Assembly (NCBI GenBank): GCA_013426805.1
Contig: JACDZG010000054.1
Coordinates: forward strand, 1 to 45,432
Source: Chromatiaceae bacterium
GTDB taxonomy: Bacteria > Pseudomonadota > Gammaproteobacteria > Chromatiales > Chromatiaceae
Direction of reading: 5' to 3'
Length of the DNA: 45,432 nt
Below are positions 35,842-43,512 of this stretch, one piece after another. The notes under the pieces are model-generated. The model was not told the DNA's origin. It ran no database searches and worked only from the letters and a program-made list of their open reading frames with translations. The position numbers were made by a program, and so were the translations under genes. Each line of letters starts with the position of its first letter. Position 1 is the stretch's first letter.

Positions 35842-35930
35842 GAGTGGTGACCTTTCAGTTGCACTGGGGGCGGGGGCGGTCGGGGCAACCCGCGCCCTCG
35901 CGATCGACACGGGTTGTCGGGAGGCTCGGT

Positions 35931-36446
35931 TCAGTATTGATTCATCGGTCGGAACGCGGGGGCCGAGGGCCATTCCGTGGTGGGTGCCGAGGTCGGCGGT
36001 TTGGCCGGTCGCTGGGCCGTCTCCAGTTCCTCGATGCGGCGCTTGAGTGCATCGATTTCATGCTGACTCGCCGAATTGTCCACGGCCGGCGCGCTCGGTC
36101 CCGCGGCCGGTGGTGTCAGCGCCGGTGCCGCGGCTGGCGGTGTCAGCGCCGGTGCCCCGTAGTAACCCGGTGTGCCGTAGCCGTAACCCGGATAGCCATA
36201 ACCCGGTGCCCCAAAGGGTGCGCCCCAGGGACCCCCGCCATAGCCGCCGTAGGGGCCGCCCCAGGGGCCGTCGTAGTAATCGTCGTAACGATCGCGGTTA
36301 CCCCCCATCCAGCGCCCGGGGTTCATCATGTCCCCGAAATCGAATCCCTGCGCGATTGGCGTATAGAGACTGGAGCCGACCAGGGCAGCGAGCGAGAGTG
36401 CGCCGAATGTCTTGGCAAACGGCATCTTGGCGAAGACTTGGGTCAC
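35931..36446 (-). CDS. Gly/Tyr/Pro-rich exported protein, sulfur-globule-protein-like
   Basis: A 171-residue protein. Residues 1-34 form a signal peptide (AKTFGALSLAALVGSSLY, with cleavage near AQG). FGDMMNPGRWMGGNRDRYDD is followed by a low-complexity stretch of GYGYPGYGYGTPGYYG type (about 60-95), two ALTPPAAAP/ALTPPAAGP repeats, and a short coiled helix HEIDALKRRIEELETAQ (about 128-144). Gly/Tyr-rich exported proteins coat the periplasmic sulfur globules of purple sulfur bacteria (SgpA-C), and the composition matches. The C-terminal coil is not part of classical Sgp proteins, so this is a relative or a different envelope protein. Confidence 0.6.
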   Translation of the reverse strand: MTQVFAKMPFAKTFGALSLAALVGSSLYTPIAQGFDFGDMMNPGRWMGGNRDRYDDYYDGPWGGPYGGYGGGPWGAPFGAPGYGYPGYGYGTPGYYGAPALTPPAAAPALTPPAAGPSAPAVDNSASQHEIDALKRRIEELETAQRPAKPPTSAPTTEWPSAPAFRPMNQY

Positions 36447-36492
36447 GGCGGGCTTCCTCCAGGGTTATTGCTTTACGGACGAGTGGCCGAGG

Positions 36493-36589
36493 CATCAATC
36501 ATCGTTCCGGCCCAAGCGACGATTCGGATCAGCTTTTCGCCACCGGGCCACGGCGGAAGGTCTGGTCGGAACGATGATCAAGGGCCGCC
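36493..36589. repeat. Dispersed inverted repeat (ATCATCGTTCCGGCC family)
   Basis: CATCAATCATCGTTCCGGCC (36493-36512) and the reverse complement of 36564-36589 (CCCTTGATCATCGTTCCGACC, trimmed) form the two ends of a roughly 97-bp element between the sulfur-globule-like gene and hypB. This is the cleanest example of the family in the window. Confidence 0.7.
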
Positions 36590-36646
36590 GCCGACATCCA
36601 GACGTTTCTAACACTCAAGCGTGCAGTGGGTCAACGCTGATTCGAC

Positions 36647-37573
36647 TCAATCCCGGCCGTGGTGGTGGTCATGATCGTGCCCATGCCGGTGTGCGTGCCC
36701 GTGGTGGTCATGATCATGGTGATGATGCGTGTGTCCATGACCGCTGACCGACTCCGCAGCCGCGGCGTGCAGTCGCGACCCGTCCGGCTGAATGGCGGGG
36801 CGCAGGGTGCGGCCTTGTTCCAGACGGGTCCGCTGGGCGGTCAGTTCGTCTTGCAGCCAGTGCAGCCAGGGTTCCAGTTGACCGGCACCGCGGGTGGAGA
36901 CGACCGCGAAGGGCGCCGCGGTGGCCAGGTCCCGCAGATAGTGCTCGGCGCGTTCCGGGACGAACTCGGGCAGCACGCTCAGCAGGTCCGCTTTGGTGCA
37001 GAGCACCAGATCCGCCGCACGGAACATGACCGGATACTTGGCCGGCTTATCGTCGCCCTCGGGAACCGAAAGCAGGGTGACGTTGCGGTGCTGGCCCAGG
37101 TCGAAGCTGGCCGGGCACACCAGGTTACCGACGTTCTCGATGAACAGGATGTCGATGCCGCTCAGGTCCAGATGGTGCAGTGCATCGTGGACCATGTGCG
37201 CATCCAGGTGGCAGGCACTGCCGGTAGCGATCTGAATGGCCGGAACGCCCTTGGCGCGGATGCGGACCGCATCGTTCTCAGTCTCCAGATCGCCCTCGAT
37301 CACCGCGATCCGCAATTGGCTGCCCAGGGCGTCGATGGTCGCCTCGAGCAGGCTGGTCTTGCCGGCCCCCGGAGAGGACATCAGGTTCAGTGCCAGCACC
37401 CCGTGGTGATCGAAGTGCTCCCGGTTATGGGCGGCCTGATGGTCGTTTTCGGCGAGCAGCCCGGTGAGGACAGTGACCGCCGCCCGGCCGTCCTCGGTGC
37501 GCCCGAGTTTGCCGTCGGCGCGCACCAGGTGCGCGTTGCCGGGGGTGATGTTGCAGCCGCAAGTGTCACACAT
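36647..37573 (-). CDS. hypB: Hydrogenase/urease nickel-incorporation GTPase HypB, C-terminal His tail
   Basis: A 308-residue SIMIBI GTPase. MCDTCGCN at the N-terminus is the high-affinity metal site (CxxCGC). SSPGAGKTSLLEA is the P-loop, EGDLETENDA switch I, and FIENVGNLVCPASFDLG the G3/metal region with its conserved Cys; KADLL is the base-recognition motif. It delivers nickel to the [NiFe]-hydrogenase large subunit with HypA. The last ~35 residues are extremely His-rich (HGHTHHHHDHDHHGHAHRHG and more), which would store nickel. In most HypB proteins such His stretches lie near the N-terminus, so the C-terminal location is unusual. No hydrogenase structural gene is in the window. Confidence 0.92.
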   Translation of the reverse strand: MCDTCGCNITPGNAHLVRADGKLGRTEDGRAAVTVLTGLLAENDHQAAHNREHFDHHGVLALNLMSSPGAGKTSLLEATIDALGSQLRIAVIEGDLETENDAVRIRAKGVPAIQIATGSACHLDAHMVHDALHHLDLSGIDILFIENVGNLVCPASFDLGQHRNVTLLSVPEGDDKPAKYPVMFRAADLVLCTKADLLSVLPEFVPERAEHYLRDLATAAPFAVVSTRGAGQLEPWLHWLQDELTAQRTRLEQGRTLRPAIQPDGSRLHAAAAESVSGHGHTHHHHDHDHHGHAHRHGHDHDHHHGRD

Positions 37574-37673
37574 ATTGGTATATTCCGCGTCGGTGGTCGG
37601 CCGGAGGCGAATCCCGGACCTGAATGTACGAGTCTAACCCATTCGTGCCGCGCGATTGACCCAGGTGCAAGCG

Positions 37674-38045
37674 TCAGGCGGCCGGTTCCGTCTTGGTGTC
37701 CGGGATGGTCATCTCCAGTTGCGCCAGCAGCAGCTCATCGCCGCTCACCAGTCGGGTCTGAAAACTGCCGCAGGCGGCACAGAGCAAGCGATTGGGGGCG
37801 GCCGGCGATTCGACGCCGCAGACCGTGCAGTGGACACGCACCTCGGCGGTCTCGATCACCAGTTCGGCGGTCTCGGCGATCGTGCCCGCCGCGGCCAGGG
37901 TGTAGGCGTGCTGGATCAGCGCCGGTTCGACTCCCGAGAGTGGACCGACCTTGAGCAGGATGCGCTCCACCCGCGTCGCGCCGTGGTTGCGGGCGATCCC
38001 TTCGACCTGATCGAGCAAGGCCTGGCAGATGGAGAGTTCATGCAT
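37674..38045 (-). CDS. hypA: Hydrogenase maturation nickel metallochaperone HypA
   Basis: A protein of about 123 residues with the invariant MHE start (Met1, His2, Glu3 bind nickel) and a zinc ribbon formed by CTVCG and CAACG. The length is typical (113-125). It hands nickel from HypB to the hydrogenase precursor. The start at 38045 overlaps the end of the upstream membrane-protein gene by 8 bases. An upstream in-frame extension would bury the essential N-terminal Met and is rejected. It lies 100 bp before hypB. Confidence 0.93.
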   Translation of the reverse strand: MHELSICQALLDQVEGIARNHGATRVERILLKVGPLSGVEPALIQHAYTLAAAGTIAETAELVIETAEVRVHCTVCGVESPAAPNRLLCAACGSFQTRLVSGDELLLAQLEMTIPDTKTEPAA

Positions 38046-38661
38046 GATGCGCGTCCCTGGGGAGCGCGCCGACGAGCAGCAAGACACCGACCACGCCCAG
38101 CGCGGCCCCGGTCAGGCTGATCCAGGTCAACCCGGTCCAGGCCCCGAGGGCCAGCAAGATGAGGGCGGTCAGGCTGCCGTTCAGCGTCGCCGACAGGTGC
38201 CGCAGCAGCGCGGACGGCGTCACCCGGCACCAGGCGGCCTGGCGGCGCAACGGCGCCGCGGCCAGCGGCCAGCCAAGCCCCAGGAGTGATAATCCGGCGA
38301 GCACGCGCCAGCCGGCTGCGGCTTGGACATCGCCGAGCAGCGCGAACCCGATGAGACCGCCGCCGAGCCCGAGGGTGATCGCCAGCAGGGCCTGTCGCGG
38401 GTAGCCCGGCGCCGACACCCGGCAGTGGTCCGGCAGCCGGTCCGCCAGGGCGGCGAGCGCCAGGGTCGCCAGGCCCTGGATCAGGAGCAGCAGCGACCAG
38501 GGCCAGGTGTTCGCACCACCCAGCAGCGGCCCCAGGGCGGCGAGGATCAGGATCAGTACCGCGGCACCGGCGGGCGCCCGCGCCGGGCGCGCCCGCAGCG
38601 CGCACCCGAGGCGCGTCCCGCCGCCGCCGTCGTTCCGACCATAGGGGATGGCAAGGCACAT
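38038..38661 (-). CDS. Membrane protein with HypC-like first residues
   Basis: A 207-residue, Ala/Leu/Gly-rich protein with about six membrane segments (for example AAVLILILAALGPLLGG, WPWSLLLLIQGLATLALAAL and VVGVLLLVGAL). It begins MCLAIPYGRNDGG. MCLAIP is the diagnostic start of the maturation chaperone HypC/HupF, but the rest is unrelated. GAGGAC lies 7 bases upstream, so the start is well supported. It sits 4 bp after cysG and overlaps hypA. It may be a fusion of a hypC start with another gene, or a hydrogenase-linked membrane protein of its own family. The family is not recognised. Confidence 0.6.
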   Translation of the reverse strand: MCLAIPYGRNDGGGGTRLGCALRARPARAPAGAAVLILILAALGPLLGGANTWPWSLLLLIQGLATLALAALADRLPDHCRVSAPGYPRQALLAITLGLGGGLIGFALLGDVQAAAGWRVLAGLSLLGLGWPLAAAPLRRQAAWCRVTPSALLRHLSATLNGSLTALILLALGAWTGLTWISLTGAALGVVGVLLLVGALPRDAHHA

Positions 38662-38665
38662 GGAT

Positions 38666-40102
38666 TTAGTCCTCGGCCAGGATCGGCGTCGTGGCGCCCT
38701 GGCGCGGGTCCTCGAAGGTGCGGAACCAGGAGAGCTTGTCGCGCAGTTTGACGACCTCGCCGACGATGATCAGGGTCGGTGGTTTGGGCGGGTCCGCCTC
38801 CACGACGCCGAGAATGTCGGACAGGGTGCCGGTGTAGACGCGCTGCATGTGGGTGGTGCCCTGCTGTACCAGGGCCACCGGCATCGCCGGGGCGACACCG
38901 TGCGCGATCAATTCCCGGACGATGATCGGCAGTCCGACCAGGCCCATATAGAACACGATCGTTTGGCCTGGCTGCGCGAGCTGGGTCCAGTTGAGGTTGA
39001 TGCTGCCGTCCTTGAGGTGCCCGGTGACGAAGGTCACCGACTGGGCATAATCGCGGTGCGTCAGGGGGATGCCGGCATAGGCGGCGCAGCCCGAGGCGGC
39101 GGTGATGCCGGGGATGACCTGGAAGGGAATCCCCTCGGCGGCCAGGGTGTCGATTTCCTCGCCGCCGCGGCCGAAGATGAAGGGGTCGCCGCCCTTGAGC
39201 CGCAGCACCCGGTGCCCGTCGCGCGCCAGATCGGCGAGCATTCGGTTGATCTCTTCCTGGCGCATGACGTGATTGTTGCGCTCCTTGCCCACATAGATCC
39301 GTCGGGCGTCACGCCGGGTCATGGCGAGGATGGGTTCGGCGACCAGCCGGTCGTAGACGACCACGTCCGCCTGCTGCATGAGCCGCAGGGCCCGGAAGGT
39401 CAGGAGGTCGGGGTCGCCGGGGCCGGCCCCCACCAGATAGACCTCACCCAGGTCGTGATCGAGTGCACCGGGAACCAGTTCGCGCTCGATCGCCGCCTCG
39501 GCTTCGTCCACCTGACCGGCGAAGATGCGTTCGGCGACGGCGCCTTCCAGCACCCGGTCCCAGAAATGGCGACGGTCGCGCTGATCGCTGAAACGGTCCT
39601 TGACCCGCGTGCGGTAGCGGCCGCACAGGTCGGCCAGCCGGCCGTAGCCGGCGGGGATCAGCGCCTCCAGCCGGGTGCGCAGCAGGCGTGCCAGCACCGG
39701 GGAGGTCTTGCCGCTGGAGACGGCGACGATCACCGGCGCCCGGTCGATGATGGACGGCAGCAGAAAGGTGCAGGCATCCGGGTCATCGACGACGTTCACC
39801 GCAATGTCCTGCGCCGTGGCGAGCGCGGCGATCTGCCGGTTCACCGTCGGGTCGTCGGTGGCGGCAATGACCAGTTTCATGCCGCGGATGTCGGCGGGCT
39901 CGAAGGGGCGGGGCTGGTGCCTGAATTCCCCCGCCTGGGCCTGACGGCTCAGGGTCTCGGTGAGTTGGGGGGAGACCAGGGTCACGGCCGCACCGGCGCG
40001 CAGCAGACTTGTCAGTTTGCGCTGCGCGGTCGCGCCGCCGCCCACCACCAGGCAGGGTCGGTCGGCAACGCAGAGAAAGACTGGAAGGAATTCAAGGGTC
40101 AT
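38666..40102 (-). CDS. cysG: Siroheme synthase, trifunctional
   Basis: A 478-residue fusion of normal length. Residues about 1-200 form the dehydrogenase/ferrochelatase (CysG-B): [17 protein letters not shown] binds NAD, with [13 protein letters not shown] and [14 protein letters not shown]. Residues about 215-478 form uroporphyrinogen III methyltransferase: [44 protein letters not shown] and [20 protein letters not shown]. It makes siroheme for sulfite and nitrite reductases, including the reverse dissimilatory sulfite reductase of sulfur oxidisers. It probably leads the operon cysG-membrane protein-hypA-hypB. Divergent from the rhodanese gene. Confidence 0.93.
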   Translation of the reverse strand: MTLEFLPVFLCVADRPCLVVGGGATAQRKLTSLLRAGAAVTLVSPQLTETLSRQAQAGEFRHQPRPFEPADIRGMKLVIAATDDPTVNRQIAALATAQDIAVNVVDDPDACTFLLPSIIDRAPVIVAVSSGKTSPVLARLLRTRLEALIPAGYGRLADLCGRYRTRVKDRFSDQRDRRHFWDRVLEGAVAERIFAGQVDEAEAAIERELVPGALDHDLGEVYLVGAGPGDPDLLTFRALRLMQQADVVVYDRLVAEPILAMTRRDARRIYVGKERNNHVMRQEEINRMLADLARDGHRVLRLKGGDPFIFGRGGEEIDTLAAEGIPFQVIPGITAASGCAAYAGIPLTHRDYAQSVTFVTGHLKDGSINLNWTQLAQPGQTIVFYMGLVGLPIIVRELIAHGVAPAMPVALVQQGTTHMQRVYTGTLSDILGVVEADPPKPPTLIIVGEVVKLRDKLSWFRTFEDPRQGATTPILAED

Positions 40103-40126
40103 GGATGTCGGGCACCAGGTCGGCCG

Positions 40127-40155
40127 TTGAGTTATCAGTCTAAAGACCGTAATAT
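40127..40155 (+). promoter_or_regulatory. Possible sigma-70 promoter of the rhodanese gene
   Basis: TTGAGT (40127-40132), a 17-base spacer, then TAATAT (40150-40155), in a locally AT-rich patch between the divergent cysG and rhodanese genes. An alternative -10, TATACT (40153-40158), matches the consensus better but gives a 20-base spacer. Confidence 0.4.
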
Positions 40156-40180
40156 ACTTAAATACTTAGCATTCGCATAG

Positions 40181-40513
40181 GTGGAGCGCGTGGTCAACGA
40201 GATCGATTCAGAGTCGCTGCAACAGCGCATCGCCGCCGGGGAGGGCATTGTGTTACTCGATATCCGCACTCCGGCTGAAGTCGCCCAAGGGGTGATTCCG
40301 CAGGCGCAGTTGCTGCCGATGCACTTGCTGCCCCTGCGGCTGAACGAACTGCCGCAGGATCAGGACCTGGTCATCTACTGCCGCAGCGGCGCACGGTCCT
40401 ACCAGGCCTGTGCCTACATGATGCAGCAGGGCTGGGATCGGGTGATCAACCTGCGCGGCGGCATTATCGCCTGGGTCAGGCACGGCTACCCGATCGACTA
40501 CCCTGAGCAGTAA
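40181..40513 (+). CDS. Single-domain rhodanese-like protein
   Basis: About 107-110 residues. The frame opens with a GTG at 40181; a second GTG at 40190 has GGTGGAG just upstream and may be the true start. LLDIRTPAEVAQGVIPQAQLLP is the rhodanese CH2A region. The active-site loop is YCRSGARSYQ with the catalytic Cys, and GWDRVINLRGGIIAW completes the fold. This type (GlpE/YgaP-like) transfers sulfane sulfur between carriers in the cytoplasm. Its place next to siroheme synthesis fits sulfur metabolism. Confidence 0.88.
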   Translation: MERVVNEIDSESLQQRIAAGEGIVLLDIRTPAEVAQGVIPQAQLLPMHLLPLRLNELPQDQDLVIYCRSGARSYQACAYMMQQGWDRVINLRGGIIAWVRHGYPIDYPEQ

Positions 40514-40582
40514 GGCGATTTCTGGCCAGTCCTGTGCCATCTCGCGCCCGCGGCTCATGCCTGGAGCCCGTGGTGCAGCGCG

Positions 40583-40663
40583 TAGGATGGGCAGCGTGAG
40601 AGCGATGCCCATCCGGCCACCGCCACGCTTGAGGATGGGCATCGCTCTCGCTCTGCCCATCTT
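40583..40663. repeat. Inverted REP pair between convergent genes
   Basis: The left unit (40583-40614) is TAG followed by GATGGGC and GCCCATC arms; with the preceding G it has a GTAG foot. The right unit (40632-40663) is its inverted copy, 29 of 32 bases matching, with GTAA as foot. Each unit is itself a hairpin. It lies between the rhodanese and folA stops, where it may act as a two-way transcription end. Confidence 0.8.
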
Positions 40664-40692
40664 ACCGAAAAGCCTGACCCCATCACCTTGGA

Positions 40693-41190
40693 TCAGGCCC
40701 GCCCGCGGTGCAGTTCCAAAAAGGTCATCGGGATGGAGTTGCGCGCATCGGCCGGGTGTCGGGTGCGGCTGATCTCCCGCCAGGCGTCCGTGTCCCAGGG
40801 CGGAAACCAAGTATCGCCGTCGATCACCGCGTGCACCTGGGTGAGATAGAGCCGATCCGCTCGCGGTAACGCCTGCGCATAGAGGCTGGCGCCGCCGACG
40901 ACCATGAGTTGCGCTTCTGCCGCTGCCGCGGCGATGGCCGCGTCCAGTGATTCGACCGCGGTGCAACCCGCGGCCTGGAATGCGGGATCATGGGTCAGGA
41001 CCAGGTGCCGTCGTCGCGGCAAGGGACCCGGCAGGGACTCCCAGGTGCGCCGACCCATGACGATGGTCTTGTCGAGCGTCAGGCGCCGGAAATGGCCCAG
41101 ATCCGCCGGCAGGTGCCAGGGCAGAGCGTTGCCGCGGCCGATGACGCCGTTAGCGGCGACGGCGGCAATCACGCACAGCAGGGACGGCAA
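40693..41190 (-). CDS. folA: Dihydrofolate reductase
   Basis: A 165-residue enzyme that reduces dihydrofolate with NADPH. CVIAAVAANGVIGRGNALPWHLPADLGHFRR holds the substrate loop with the Met20-equivalent region (NALPW) and the catalytic Asp (PADLGHF). IVMGRRTWESLPGPLPRR binds NADPH, and VVGGASLYAQAL is the second glycine-rich loop. The start is a TTG at 41190 that follows the rsfS stop by one base; no good ribosome site is seen, so translation may be coupled. A GTG six codons in is an alternative. Confidence 0.93.
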   Translation of the reverse strand: MPSLLCVIAAVAANGVIGRGNALPWHLPADLGHFRRLTLDKTIVMGRRTWESLPGPLPRRRHLVLTHDPAFQAAGCTAVESLDAAIAAAAAEAQLMVVGGASLYAQALPRADRLYLTQVHAVIDGDTWFPPWDTDAWREISRTRHPADARNSIPMTFLELHRGRA

Positions 41191-41191
41191 C

Positions 41192-41548
41192 TCAGGAGGT
41201 CGCGGCGGCGGCTTCGGGAACCAGCGCGGGGGCGGACCACAGACGTTCCAGGTTGTAGAAGTCGCGCACCTTCGGGAGCATCACATGGACGACCACGCCA
41301 TTGAGGTCGACCAGTGCCCACTCGCCCTCGTTCAGCCCTTCGGTGCCCAGCGGCGCCTCTCCGGCTTCCTTCGAGCGGTAGGCGACGGTCTCGGCGATGG
41401 CCTTGACGTGTCGGTCCGAGGTTCCCGAGGCCACGATCATGTAGTCCGTGATCGCCGTCTTGCCGCGCACATCCATCACCTGGACATCTTTGGCCTTCAT
41501 GTCGTCCAGGGTATCCACCACCAGTTGCCTGAGTTTTTCGAGCTGCAT
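41192..41548 (-). CDS. rsfS: Ribosome silencing factor RsfS
   Basis: A 118-residue protein. LRQLVVDTLDDMKAKDVQVMDV is followed by TDYMIVASGTSDRHVKAIAETV and EGEWALVDLNGVVVHVMLP, then the family's FYNLERLW. It binds ribosomal protein uL14 and blocks subunit joining in starvation. The ATG at 41548 has GAGGAGA upstream. The conserved neighbour nadD lies upstream on the same strand; folA follows by one base. Confidence 0.94.
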   Translation of the reverse strand: MQLEKLRQLVVDTLDDMKAKDVQVMDVRGKTAITDYMIVASGTSDRHVKAIAETVAYRSKEAGEAPLGTEGLNEGEWALVDLNGVVVHVMLPKVRDFYNLERLWSAPALVPEAAAATS

Positions 41549-41730
41549 GCGATCTCCTCTGCTTCGGATTCAAGGGGTGCGGGTGCACCGTTTCACGAGA
41601 TTCAAAACGTCCTTGCGGGGTGCCGACGCAGACGGTGCAAGCGTCTTCGTCCGGCGCGGCGCACTGACTCGGGGGTCGGCGCCGGGGTCCGCCATCCACG
41701 GCGAGCCCGAAAGACTGTGATCGATAGCGA

Positions 41731-42387
41731 TCAGTGTTCAACCTTGCTTTCGGCGACCGGTCCGTAAAGCCCGGCCTCCCGCATGATGTCAAGCACCGGG
41801 TCCGGAACCAGATACCGGGGGCTCAACCCTTGACGCATCAGTGCGCGTATCCGGGTCGACGCGATATCGACCTGGGTCACCTCCTGGAACAGGATGCCGC
41901 CCGCTGGTCGGTCGCGCAGTGCGTGCGGGCCGGCGCAGCCGTGGTCCGCATAGAGCGCCTGCAGACCCGGTTCCAATATGCGGCCGACCCCGGGCCGATG
42001 CATCACGACCAGATGGGCGAGGGTCAGGATCTCGCGTGGCCGATACCAGTCAAGGAATCCGCGGAAGGCGTCGCCCCCGACCAGCAGGCAGATCGGCACC
42101 TGCACGCCAAGTTCGGCCCGCAAGGACTGGAGTGTGTCGTACGAGAAGGACCCCCCGGGTCGCTCCAGTTCACGGGTGTCCGCCATGAACTCGGGCTGAC
42201 CGGCAATGGCCGCCTTCAGCATCGCCAGCCGCAGCGTCGCCGGGGTGGCGGGTTGGGGGCGGTGGACCGCCACGTTGAGCGGGATGAAGCGGACCTGATC
42301 GAGCCGTAAGGACTCAAGGCAGTCCAGCGCCGGGCGCAGATGCCCCAAATGGATCGGGTCGAAGGTGCCGCCGAGGATGCCGATCAT
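41731..42387 (-). CDS. nadD: Nicotinate-nucleotide adenylyltransferase
   Basis: A 218-residue enzyme of NAD synthesis that joins nicotinate mononucleotide to AMP. IGILGGTFDPIHLGHLRPAL carries the (H/T)xGH motif of nucleotidyltransferases. FIPLNVAVHRPQ binds the substrate and QVDIASTRIRALMRQGLSPRYLVP the second ATP motif (ISSTxIR type). The start at the ATG at 42387 matches the family; nine extra codons upstream are not needed. 182 bp separate it from rsfS with no gene in between. Confidence 0.93.
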   Translation of the reverse strand: MIGILGGTFDPIHLGHLRPALDCLESLRLDQVRFIPLNVAVHRPQPATPATLRLAMLKAAIAGQPEFMADTRELERPGGSFSYDTLQSLRAELGVQVPICLLVGGDAFRGFLDWYRPREILTLAHLVVMHRPGVGRILEPGLQALYADHGCAGPHALRDRPAGGILFQEVTQVDIASTRIRALMRQGLSPRYLVPDPVLDIMREAGLYGPVAESKVEH

Positions 42388-42800
42388 GGCCGCGCGGTGC
42401 CGCCGCAACGACACCCGGAATCCGAAGCGATGACGGGACTAAAGCGCATACCCCTGGCGCACCGCAGGGTAGCAGACGCGTGGGAGCCGGACCCGGATGC
42501 CGGTCGAGCGGACCGGCAGTGCGCCGTTCCGGACTCCGGTTGGTTGATCGGTAAGGGCCTTGGGCAAGGTCTCCTGACTCTTATGCGACGGACGGTGAAT
42601 CAGCTCGGTTGAGGTAACATTAGCAGAAACGGTCGCGTCGCGTCACCCGAACGCGCGATGTCGGGTCAGCGGTCCTGATGGTTCTGCGCACTGGTTGCGG
42701 GCGACGTGACCTGCCGGAATCGCGTCATTGTGCCCCACCCGTCGCCCGCAAGCGGGCTCCTACGGGTTGGATTTTTCGCGGAAATCACCTTACGTTAGAT
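42388..42800. other. Intergenic stretch without a gene
   Basis: About 410 bp upstream of nadD. No convincing ORF. Several GC inverted repeats occur (for example around 42495-42520), and there is a CAAGGTCTCCTGACTC motif that on the minus strand resembles the 3' end of a cobalamin riboswitch but lacks the rest. Confidence 0.5.
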
Positions 42801-42871
42801 TGTGGAGCAACAAAAAGCCTTGATGTTGACTCCTACCCTAATCCTAGGGGCTAAGTCCGACAGGCTGCTAG
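42801..42871. repeat. 71-bp dispersed repeat, copy B (uninterrupted)
   Basis: Identical to 1-55 joined to 219-234. This copy lacks the 158-bp insertion and so is the empty site that defines it. It runs directly into a REP hairpin at 42870-42894. Confidence 0.9.
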
Positions 42872-42894
42872 GGGCGGGTTTCAAACCCGCCCCT
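42870..42894 (-). repeat. GTAG-type REP hairpin
   Basis: A perfect 25-base palindrome: AGGGGCGGGTTT, C, AAACCCGCCCCT, followed by AC. On the minus strand it begins GTAG followed by GGGCGGGTTT and its complement, again the GTAG foot plus hairpin layout. Confidence 0.85.
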
Positions 42895-43027
42895 ACACCA
42901 AGGGTCTGTCTGGATATCAGGTACGAAGGCGATATCGGCAAGATCCACTCCGTTCTACTTCCGACGACAAGTCGTCGCCCGCACTCTATCATTATTGAAT
43001 TCACCGACTGTCGAGGCCCAGCCCGCC

Positions 43028-43372
43028 ATGCCTACGCTGCGCATCCTGACCAATGTCCGAGTCCCGGCCGAAGTCCGTGCCGGTTTACTGAAACGTGCCT
43101 CCGGCACCCTGGCTGAGCTGCTGGGCAAGCCGGAGTCTTATGTGATGGTGATTCTGGAGGACGGGCGCGATCTGATCTTTGCCGGTTCCGCGGCACCCGC
43201 CGCCTATCTGGAGCTGAAAAGTCTGGGTCTGCCCGAACTCAAGACGGCCCACTACTCGCGCGTGTTGTGCGACCTGCTCGATGAGACGCTGGGTGTCCCG
43301 GCCGAGCGGGTTTACATCGAGTTCGCGGCCCCGCCCAGGCATTTGTTCGGCTGGAATGGCGGCACCTTTTAG
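43028..43372 (+). CDS. MIF/phenylpyruvate tautomerase family protein
   Basis: A 114-residue protein starting MPTLRILTNV. Pro2, which becomes the N-terminal catalytic Pro after Met removal, is intact. Lys33-equivalent falls in GKPESYVMVILEDG, and LDLL-, VYIEFAAPPRHLFGWNGGTF is the conserved C-terminus of MIF homologues. It is predicted to be a cytoplasmic trimer with tautomerase activity on phenylpyruvate-like substrates; its role in bacteria is unclear. It is convergent with proA, separated by a REP pair. Confidence 0.9.
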   Translation: MPTLRILTNVRVPAEVRAGLLKRASGTLAELLGKPESYVMVILEDGRDLIFAGSAAPAAYLELKSLGLPELKTAHYSRVLCDLLDETLGVPAERVYIEFAAPPRHLFGWNGGTF

Positions 43373-43439
43373 TGGCCGGTTCAAATCTTAAGGTGACTTC
43401 CGGAACACCGAGACCACCCGCCATCGGCTCGGATGTCGA

Positions 43440-43493
43440 TGCGACTTCAGTCGCACCGATGCGGACGCAGGTGCGACTGAAGTCGCACCTACA
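43440..43493. repeat. Inverted REP pair between convergent genes
   Basis: A perfect 18-bp inverted repeat: TGCGACTTCAGTCGCACC (43440-43457) and 43470-43487. Each arm is itself a hairpin (GTGCGAC-TTCA-GTCGCAC). The right unit read on the minus strand has the GTAG foot. It lies between the stops of the MIF gene and proA. Confidence 0.85.
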
Positions 43494-43512
43494 CTGACCG
43501 GTCGGGTGACCG

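Noticed and set aside
42540-42640. Possible cobalamin riboswitch upstream of nadD on the minus strand
   Set aside because: AGTCAGGAGACCTTGCC resembles the 3' part of the element, but the GCCACTG and GGGAA core motifs and a full fold are not seen, and nadD is not a usual B12-regulated gene. A covariance-model search would decide.
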